NCBI GenBank assembly: GCA_021780705.1
Contig: JAJXYG010000215.1
Span: 1 to 11,202 of the forward strand
Source: Bacteroidota bacterium
GTDB lineage: Bacteria; Bacteroidota; Bacteroidia; Chitinophagales; Chitinophagaceae
Reading direction: 5' to 3'
DNA length: 11,202 bases
Shown here: positions 6,309-11,202 of the stretch, piece by piece
Layout: each line of letters starts with the position of its first letter
Position numbering within the stretch: position 1 is the first letter of the stretch
The notes under the pieces: model-generated
What the model saw: the letters and a program-made list of their open reading frames with translations, nothing else
What the model was told of the DNA's origin: nothing
Databases searched by the model: none
Made by a program: the position numbers and the translations under genes

Positions 6309-6923
6309 ATGTCACCAGTAGATAAAAGAGTAGACCAGTATATTGCCAAAGCCAAGCCGTTCGCCCAACCCATATTGACGCATTTAAGGGGATTAGTGCA
6401 TCACGCATGCCCGGATGTCCGGGAAACCATAAAGTGGGGATTTCCCAATTTCGAATTCAATGGCCTCCTATGCAACATGGCAGCCTTCTCCCAGCATTGC
6501 GCCTTTAATTTCTGGAAAGGGTCTCTATTGAAGGATGCAGATGCCATGCCAGGAAAAAATGAACCAGGGATGGGCAATCTTGGAAAAATCCGGCAGTTGG
6601 GGGATCTTCCATCCGATCCCAAGATCATCCGGTGGATTAAGGAGGCCATGGAATTAAACCAAAAAAAAATCAAGGCGCCTTCCAAACCAAAACCATCGGC
6701 TCAACCCATGCCCATTCCCAAATCCTTCGAGGAGGCCTTGAAAAAAAACTCTGTGGCCTCCGGTCAATTTGATCGGTTCAGCCCTTCCCATAAAAAAGAA
6801 TATATCCAGTGGATTGCAGAGGCAAAGACAGAAGAGACCAGAAACAAAAGAATCTTGACCGCCTTGGAATGGATCAGAGAAGGAAAAGGCCGCAACTGGA
6901 AATACGAAAAGAAAGCCAAATAA
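6309..6923 (+). CDS. DUF1801 / YdeI-OmpD-associated family protein
   Basis: A 204-residue cytoplasmic protein with two known parts. Residues about 18-115 are a DUF1801 (YdhG-like) domain: QPILTHLRGLVHHACPDVRETIKWGFPNFEFNGLLCNMAAFSQHCAFNFWKG and LGDLPSDPKIIRWIKEAM. Residues about 138-200 are the YdeI C-terminal extension: FEEALKKNSVASGQFDRFSPSHKKEYIQWIAEAKTEETRNKRI. A K/P-rich linker (about 119-138) joins them. The DUF1801 fold is compared with frataxin, and a Bacillus relative is called an iron chaperone, but the role here is unproven. Upstream in-frame starts (GTG 6225, ATG 6267) would add residues unlike the family; the ATG at 6309 gives the usual opening, in which VDxYIxKA follows the Met. 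It is the last plus-strand gene before a convergent junction. Confidence 0.85.
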   Translation: MSPVDKRVDQYIAKAKPFAQPILTHLRGLVHHACPDVRETIKWGFPNFEFNGLLCNMAAFSQHCAFNFWKGSLLKDADAMPGKNEPGMGNLGKIRQLGDLPSDPKIIRWIKEAMELNQKKIKAPSKPKPSAQPMPIPKSFEEALKKNSVASGQFDRFSPSHKKEYIQWIAEAKTEETRNKRILTALEWIREGKGRNWKYEKKAK

Positions 6924-6932
6924 CTTAAGTCA

Positions 6933-6960
6933 TTCCCCTGAGATACCCGGGGAGAGTTTT
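6933..6960. terminator. Stem-loop between convergent genes
   Basis: TTCCCC (6933-6938) pairs with GGGGAG (6949-6954, outermost pair T-G) around a ten-base loop, followed on the plus strand by GAG and TTTT (6957-6960). It lies in the 51-bp gap between two convergent stop codons, the expected place for a shared terminator. The short stem and T4 make it a moderate call. Confidence 0.4.
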
Positions 6961-6974
6961 CAGAATCCAACCTG

Positions 6975-9245
6975 CTACTTCTGGTTGAGTACCGTTATGG
7001 AAAAAGGAGGAAGGTCCAGAGGATTCACGCTTTGAGAAAACACTTTTGACGCAGGATCCGAACGCCTGGGATGTCCCCGGTCCCGGTCTGCAATCCATTC
7101 ATATTGCTTGTGGCCAAACTGGTAAACTTCCACCGGCCCTTTCAGAGGGACCGGAGGGCTCCCTGGCGATTCCCTGACGCGCAAAATGGCGGTTACCGAA
7201 TAGCGGTTGCTTTCATTGATTATCATCAAACTCCATTTTCCATCCGGTCTTCTGATTGCATATGCCTTCACCCAACCCTGCCCCTCCCTATTGTGCCAAC
7301 TGGTAAGAACCGGAAAAATCTCCAGGCCCTCCGATGCAGGTTGCGCCCAACGCTGTGCATAAAGGACGGCACCGTGATAGGTGGCGGTTTGGTAAGCTAT
7401 TTGATTTTGGGGTCCAAGGCCAAACATAATAAGTTGTCCCCAGCTACACCCGCTTTCATTACTAAGATATCCTGGTTCGTATCCGTATAGATAAGCCCTT
7501 GCCCCTCCCAATTCAAAGAATTGCCCAACGATATCTGCATTCAACAAGGCCCCGCTTAGCATTTCCTCCGGTACACCTCCCAGGACAGAATACCCATACT
7601 CGGTGATGTATACGGGGAAATGGTGCGGCAGGAGTTGGTTGAATAAGCTACCCATTGCCTCCTTCAACTGTTCATGAGCCTCCAAAAGTTCCCTGGAACC
7701 AGAACTGCACACCCCATCCACCGGATACCATTCATAGGAGAAAAATTGAAACAGGTCGGTATTATTTTTCCTTTTCAAATGTCTCAGAAAAGAACCAAGC
7801 CACTGCTGTTCGGTAAACTCATCACTGCTGTCTTGCGGTGAGGAAAGCCCCTGAAAACTTAGGCCTCCGGTTTCGATATGGGGAAATTCCTTATGAATTT
7901 TTTCAGCCAGTTCTGCATATAAGGTGGCAAAATCAGTAGGTGAGATATATTGCCCGTCCGGTTCTTCTCCCAGTTCCACTTGCTGGAAGGGGTAATTTCT
8001 CCGGGATAAATAATGCAGCAGATTCATGGCATTCTCAGGAATATCGTATAAGACTCCCAGAGGTAATAACGCAGGAAGGTGGTTATTTAAGTCATTTTGA
8101 AATACGAAATCAATACCTGGTTGTTCCGTATCAAAATCAATGTCGCTGGCCCGGTGCCACAAATCGGTCGATGAAACAAATACCGGCGTTTGCGTTTTGT
8201 TGGTTTTCCCATGAATGACCCAGTCCTGAAAATGTCCATGACGGGTAAGGCCCACCTGAATTTCCCGGATGGCGTAACCACAGCTGTCTCTCAGGTCATG
8301 AGATCCGCTTTCTGATGATCCGGAACTTTTCAGACACAGAATCCGGATGACTCTGAGATTCATGGGCTGGTCCGAAAATCGAATGACGATATTCCCGCCC
8401 TTGCAGTCCTTAACCACTCCCCTGGGAAGCAGTTTCCATTTGAAGGGACCATAGGGATCCATCACATCGGTTCGATTGAACTTACTCACGATTCCTGCTG
8501 CCGCATATTCAATCCTGAAATCGGTAGCATAAGGATTGGCCCACTGAATCCGGATGGTATTGACCCTGCGATTCCTTCCCAAATCGAAGGCCACCCATTG
8601 GGGATGAAGGGAGTCAGGTTCATGGGTTATCTTTTCATCCAGGTAAGGATTGCTCTTCCAGTAAGTTTGATCGTCTCCATCATCGATCCTGGAATACCCG
8701 TCATTATTGGCCTGATCGAAGGTGGAACCCCTTCTGGGCAAACGGTATCCATAGGATACCTCGATAGGAACGGTTGAAGTACTGTCAGATATCCAATAAC
8801 CCTGGTGCTTATTTTCTTCACTCCAGTGTCCCCGGGGATTCCAGTGCCAGACTTCCTGACCTAGTTCGGTACGTAGGCGGTAGGTTAAGCTTTTGAGCCC
8901 TGCTGATTTCATGGCTGCGATATGGTCAGGGGAAAGCATAATCGCCATGTCTCCATGATCGTGCCCATCTATTCCTGCGCCTAAAGCACTCTGGGGAGTG
9001 ATTCGGTTTATCGGGTGATGAGGCGTCCATTGGATGGAAAGGGTATCTGTCACCGTAAGAGGCCTTCTGTGCTGTGCGAAGGCACCCGAAGGCATTACAG
9101 TTAAGGCAAAAAGGATCCATTTCCCCCATCTCCGGGGCAGGTGAAAGCAGTACCGATGGGAATCAGCAGCCTCAGCCTTGAGGTTTGAATACCGAAGAAG
9201 TATTCCCAAATTGAAAGTGGTGGTATGCAGCAGGTATGATGACAT
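6975..9245 (-). CDS. Exported glycoside-hydrolase-like protein with discoidin-type module
   Basis: A 756-residue protein, counted from the chosen start. A hydrophobic signal-like segment (WGKWILFALTVMPSGAFA-Q, about 40-57) precedes the mature chain. Residues about 88-140 (GAGIDGHDHGDM, MKSAGLKSLTYRLRTELG) look like the first strands of a TIM barrel. Residues about 185-330 resemble an F5/8 type C (discoidin) carbohydrate-binding module (SRIDDGDDQTYWKSNPY, WVAFDLGRNRRVNTIRIQW). Residues about 370-640 hold the catalytic part: VELGEEPDG, with Glu428 as likely acid/base, and VYITEYGYS, with Glu549 as likely nucleophile. The 121-residue spacing fits clan GH-A (GH39 and GH79-like enzymes). The tail (about 645-756) is a beta-sandwich. 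The substrate is unknown, probably a plant or surface glycan. The start at 9245 was chosen because AGGAG lies nine bases upstream; an ATG at 9275 would add ten residues. The signal sequence begins about 40 residues inside the protein, which is odd. Confidence 0.75.
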   Translation of the reverse strand: MSSYLLHTTTFNLGILLRYSNLKAEAADSHRYCFHLPRRWGKWILFALTVMPSGAFAQHRRPLTVTDTLSIQWTPHHPINRITPQSALGAGIDGHDHGDMAIMLSPDHIAAMKSAGLKSLTYRLRTELGQEVWHWNPRGHWSEENKHQGYWISDSTSTVPIEVSYGYRLPRRGSTFDQANNDGYSRIDDGDDQTYWKSNPYLDEKITHEPDSLHPQWVAFDLGRNRRVNTIRIQWANPYATDFRIEYAAAGIVSKFNRTDVMDPYGPFKWKLLPRGVVKDCKGGNIVIRFSDQPMNLRVIRILCLKSSGSSESGSHDLRDSCGYAIREIQVGLTRHGHFQDWVIHGKTNKTQTPVFVSSTDLWHRASDIDFDTEQPGIDFVFQNDLNNHLPALLPLGVLYDIPENAMNLLHYLSRRNYPFQQVELGEEPDGQYISPTDFATLYAELAEKIHKEFPHIETGGLSFQGLSSPQDSSDEFTEQQWLGSFLRHLKRKNNTDLFQFFSYEWYPVDGVCSSGSRELLEAHEQLKEAMGSLFNQLLPHHFPVYITEYGYSVLGGVPEEMLSGALLNADIVGQFFELGGARAYLYGYEPGYLSNESGCSWGQLIMFGLGPQNQIAYQTATYHGAVLYAQRWAQPASEGLEIFPVLTSWHNREGQGWVKAYAIRRPDGKWSLMIINESNRYSVTAILRVRESPGSPPVPLKGPVEVYQFGHKQYEWIADRDRGHPRRSDPASKVFSQSVNPLDLPPFSITVLNQK

Positions 9246-9254
9246 AATGAAATT

Positions 9255-9259
9255 CTCCT
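9255..9259 (-). promoter_or_regulatory. Shine-Dalgarno AGGAG deciding the hydrolase start
   Basis: On the minus strand AGGAG (9259-9255) lies nine bases before the ATG at 9245-9243 and has no such relation to the ATG at 9275. Such sites are uncommon in Bacteroidota, so this favours the internal start. Confidence 0.5.
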
Positions 9260-9290
9260 GTGCAAAGAAATACATATTTTGATGGGTTCA

Positions 9291-9298
9291 CAAAAATA
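9291..9298 (-). promoter_or_regulatory. TAnnTTTG -7 element ahead of the hydrolase gene
   Basis: TATTTTTG (9298-9291, minus strand) is a perfect -7 match. TTTG at 9317-9314 could be the -33 element, but the 15-base gap is shorter than the usual 19 or so. Transcription would start near 9284, leaving only about nine bases before the ATG at 9275 but about 40 before the ATG at 9245, which again favours the second start. Confidence 0.4.
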
Positions 9299-9418
9299 GA
9301 AGTTGGAGGGCCTCAAACTTGTCCAGATAACCTATCCGGGGCCTTTTCTTTGAAACGCACCATATGCCGCAGAAAAGACCATTGTATACCTTAACATGGA
9401 ATTATTATGGATTTTAAA

Positions 9419-9438
9419 GAAGCGCTCCTGAGGGCTTC
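9419..9438 (-). terminator. Weak stem-loop downstream of the antiterminator gene
   Basis: GAAGC (9419-9423) pairs with GCTTC (9434-9438), with a further CTC/GAG possible inside. On the minus strand it is followed by TTTAAAA. It lies about 95 bases past the stop codon at 9534 and could end that transcript, but the evidence is thin. Confidence 0.25.
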
Positions 9439-9533
9439 ACAATAGGGGCATTATATTGCAGGCAGGTATCAGTCACAAAAACGCAGAAAAAAAATCCCTG
9501 GATATTATTCTCATTTCATAAGTATTCGACAAA

Positions 9534-10070
9534 TTATTTTATCTGAACCAGTTCCCTTTTATTGGTAAACTCTATTTCTGGCCCAAGAATATTTTCTTCC
9601 TTCAATTTGGAGATCAGGGCAAATCCCAAGGAAGGCAAATTCAATCTGATTTCCCTGGGCTTTACAAACAGGATGGTTTCTCCCTTTTCAAATATGACGT
9701 TTCTGGAAATGGATTCTTCGTGGGTCCGATTCAGATCAATCCGTTCAATTTCGACCTTGGAATACACCTGAATGAAATCCTTCATAGCTTCTATTTCCTT
9801 CTCATTGATGATGGCGGGTTCTTCCGCATAATAGAGCAAACTGAGGATACACTCCATTTCAGATCCCAATTTCCTGATTTCGATTTCGGAGGATTTGACA
9901 AATACAATGGATTTCAGGAGGGGTTCATACTGCAACCGGCTCCACCAAAGTGATTGGTTTATTCTATATACCCTGGGCAGATAAGTCTCCTTCCCCTTTC
10001 TGGCCAAAATTTGCGCAGTTTTCCTTTCACAACCGGGTTTTGTATAGGCCGCATACCAATTTTGCTGCAT
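9534..10070 (-). CDS. UpxY-type NusG-like transcription antiterminator
   Basis: A 178-residue protein. The N-terminal NGN domain (residues about 3-100) opens with NWYAAYTKPGCERKTAQIL and continues with KGKETYLPRVYRINQSLWWSRLQYEPLLKSIVFVKSSE, then EEPAIINEKEIEAMKDFI. This is the signature of NusG paralogues that control surface-polysaccharide operons in Bacteroidota (UpxY family), which bind RNA polymerase and prevent early termination within their own locus. The C-terminal KOW part (about 120-160) is degenerate: VIFEKGETILFVKPREIRLNLPSLGFALI keeps the ending seen in these proteins. The longer frame starts at a TTG (10079); the ATG at 10070 was preferred because it leads straight into QQNWYA. 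No polysaccharide synthesis genes follow on the left; the next gene is the hydrolase, so it seems detached from its usual operon. A cupin of sugar-phosphate type lies upstream. Confidence 0.85.
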   Translation of the reverse strand: MQQNWYAAYTKPGCERKTAQILARKGKETYLPRVYRINQSLWWSRLQYEPLLKSIVFVKSSEIEIRKLGSEMECILSLLYYAEEPAIINEKEIEAMKDFIQVYSKVEIERIDLNRTHEESISRNVIFEKGETILFVKPREIRLNLPSLGFALISKLKEENILGPEIEFTNKRELVQIK

Positions 10071-10391
10071 GTCTTTCAATTTAAAGATTATTAATGCAGG
10101 ATTTCAAAGGATTGATATTCACTTGGGGACAATCTGGACGTCGGTTTCTCTGAAGCTTGGATGAGGGGGCACTATGAGGTGCTTGAGTAAAATTAATAAG
10201 ACAATCCCCGGATCACAGTGACAATTGTCATTATTTCTGTTGATTGTTGTCAATTGTAAGAATTGCCATCACCAGTCCCCAGTCAAGTCCGGCATTAAAA
10301 TTTCGCAAGAATCGGCCTTGAATAGGAATTTGGAGATTTTCCCGTTAAAAACCTGTGGATTAGCGAGGAGAAATTGATGTTTTAAGGTAGA
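10071..10391. other. 321-bp gap between cupin and antiterminator, with paired palindromes
   Basis: No coding sequence is evident on either strand. The gap holds the palindrome pair described separately and presumably the promoter of the antiterminator gene. On the minus strand TAATTTTA, near 10190, has one mismatch to TAnnTTTG but no clear -33 box. A JUMPStart or ops element of the enterobacterial type is not present. Confidence 0.4.
10219..10257. promoter_or_regulatory. Paired operator-like palindromes upstream of the antiterminator gene
   Basis: TGACAATTGTCA (10219-10230) is a perfect 12-bp palindrome. TGTCAATTGT (10248-10257) repeats its first ten bases with one change, and both share the core CAATTG. 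The centres are 29 bp apart, close to three helical turns. Two half-identical dyads on one face of the helix suggest sites for a dimeric regulator. They lie about 150-190 bp upstream of the antiterminator start. Confidence 0.4.
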
Positions 10392-10883
10392 TCACCTGCC
10401 AAAATCATCCTGAAGCCGGACGATGTCATCTTCATCTGAAGGGTTGGAGGCATCTGTATGTTGCCATATCTCTGCTACCACACCCCATTGGTCCAGTCCG
10501 ATAAGCCGGTGGCGTTCTCCCTGCCTGAGTTTGATCTTATCCCCTGGGTGCAGGGTGTGAGATTGATCTTCCTGATCCGTCTCACTGGTTATCACCCCCA
10601 CTTCCCCATCCACACACCTCCAAATTTCAGCCCGGCGGTGATGGTATTGCCAGCTCAGTCTTTTACCCGGAGCAACCATCAGTATTTTGGGACTTAATTT
10701 TTCAGAAATTTTCAATTCCTCAAAGGATTCATCAGGGAAAAAGCGGGCCGCAAATTGTGCAGCTTCGGATTCCTCAATGACAAAGAATCCGCCCCATGGC
10801 CGGTTCCTGTCCTCCTTAATTACCGTGAACCCCTCTTCTCTCAGCATAAGGGCCACCTTGTCAAATACCTTATTAGTGTTCAT
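10392..10883 (-). CDS. Stand-alone mannose-6-phosphate isomerase type II cupin
   Basis: A 163-residue protein matching the C-terminal cupin of type II mannose-6-phosphate isomerase / GDP-mannose pyrophosphorylase. RPWGGFFVIEE (28-38) is the usual lead-in. The first cupin motif is APGKRLSWQYHHRRAEIWRCVDGEVGV (71-97), with His81, His82 and Glu86 as likely metal ligands. The second is HPGDKIKLRQGERHRLIG (112-129), with His125. The C-terminal EDDIVRLQDDFGR is typical of this domain. It probably interconverts mannose-6-phosphate and fructose-6-phosphate or a related sugar phosphate for surface glycan synthesis, but stand-alone forms are not always proven isomerases. No nucleotidyltransferase domain is fused to it. 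The start is the ATG at 10883; an in-frame GTG at 10955 would add 24 residues with no family likeness. It is on the same strand as the antiterminator and the partial gene on its right. Confidence 0.8.
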   Translation of the reverse strand: MNTNKVFDKVALMLREEGFTVIKEDRNRPWGGFFVIEESEAAQFAARFFPDESFEELKISEKLSPKILMVAPGKRLSWQYHHRRAEIWRCVDGEVGVITSETDQEDQSHTLHPGDKIKLRQGERHRLIGLDQWGVVAEIWQHTDASNPSDEDDIVRLQDDFGR

Positions 10884-11050
10884 GTCTATATCTTGATTTA
10901 AAACTTCCGGTTTTGGTCCATCCGCCTGCAGAATTCTAATACCCTTCACCCTCACCCCAGTCCCAATTACGCAAACAAATCCCGGGTGTAGTGATCCACC
11001 CCGTGAGCCGACCGGTTCAAATCCCCAGGGATATTCTCTATAGGGGTTTT

Positions 11051-11202
11051 CTAAAGCACCACCTTTTCCACCTGCCTGATTTCCTTGATACCCCTTTCAA
11101 AGAATGCGCCGATCGGTTTTTTCGGTTTCATGTATTTCAATCCAAAGGCCCGGATGCTTTTTTCTTCAATATACTTGATTGCTTCCTCGATGGTGTCCGG
11201 AA
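11051..11202 (-). CDS. C-terminal fragment of an unidentified protein (runs off the right edge)
   Basis: The minus strand from the window edge to a TAG at 11053-11051 gives 49 uninterrupted codons: PDTIEEAIKYIEEKSIRAFG, then LKYMKPKKPIGAFFERGIKE, then IRQVEKVVL. The other two minus-strand frames are stopped early. The sequence is lysine- and glutamate-rich, with a likely amphipathic helix (EEAIKYIEEK), and reads as the end of a cytoplasmic enzyme. I do not recognise the family. It precedes the cupin by 167 bp on the same strand, which hints at a sugar-nucleotide or polysaccharide context, but that is only from position. A CCCC/GGGG stem can form just past its stop. Confidence 0.55.
   Translation of the reverse strand, partial: PDTIEEAIKYIEEKSIRAFGLKYMKPKKPIGAFFERGIKEIRQVEKVVL

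Noticed and set aside
7071..7490. Plus-strand open frames opposite the hydrolase gene (also 7940-8218)
   Set aside because: They lie wholly within the hydrolase, have no protein-family features and reflect its codon composition.
9562..9953. Plus-strand open frames opposite the antiterminator gene
   Set aside because: They are shadow frames of a well-recognised NusG-like protein.
10170..10183. GCAC/GTGC inverted repeat
   Set aside because: A four-base stem is expected by chance and there is no supporting context.
1..11202. Mobile element, CRISPR array, toxin-antitoxin pair or defence system
   Set aside because: I looked for transposase or integrase genes, terminal inverted repeats, regular direct repeats and paired small toxin-like genes on both strands and found none.

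Overview
The window reads as a chromosomal segment of a Bacteroidota bacterium, probably from the Chitinophagales/Sphingobacteriales side. The evidence is a UpxY-type NusG paralogue, a BamA/TamA-like outer-membrane protein of the style common in that phylum, a DUF2752-TM2 gene pair, several lipoproteins and exported proteins, weak use of Shine-Dalgarno sequences, and several perfect matches to the Bacteroidota -7 promoter element TAnnTTTG. The assignment rests on my recognition of families, not on a search.

Layout. The extreme left (1-114, minus strand) is the 5' end of an exported SGNH/GDSL-type hydrolase whose body lies outside the window. A 482-bp gene-free stretch (115-596) follows, with three hairpins and two T-runs, one of them a convincing intrinsic terminator (405-437). 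This region is either a small RNA locus or an attenuated leader. Next on the plus strand are a BamA/TamA-like outer-membrane barrel protein (597-2429), an overlapping DUF2752/TM2 membrane-protein pair (2597-2926, 2907-3290), a GNAT acetyltransferase (3500-4015), tRNA-Thr(CGT) (4080-4152), a single-haem exported cytochrome c (4309-4932), three consecutive stem-loops (4939-5037), a small four-helix membrane protein (5160-5582), a lipoprotein (5707-6222) and a DUF1801/YdeI-like protein (6309-6923).

The plus-strand block ends at a convergent junction with a small stem-loop (6933-6960). Everything to its right is on the minus strand: a large exported glycoside-hydrolase-like protein with a discoidin-type module (6975-9245), a UpxY/NusG-like antiterminator (9534-10070), a stand-alone mannose-6-phosphate-isomerase-type cupin (10392-10883), and the last 49 codons of an unidentified gene (11051-11202).

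The right end (cupin plus UpxY) looks like the edge of a surface-polysaccharide locus. The left and middle are mostly single housekeeping or envelope genes with separate promoters, and apart from the DUF2752-TM2 pair there is little sign of operons. I see no CRISPR array, insertion sequence, phage gene or recognisable defence system, and no clear undescribed multi-gene system. The best leads are the structured 240-500 leader or RNA locus, the stem-loop cluster after the cytochrome gene, the hydrolase with an unusual acid/base motif and a displaced signal peptide, and the paired palindromes ahead of the antiterminator.
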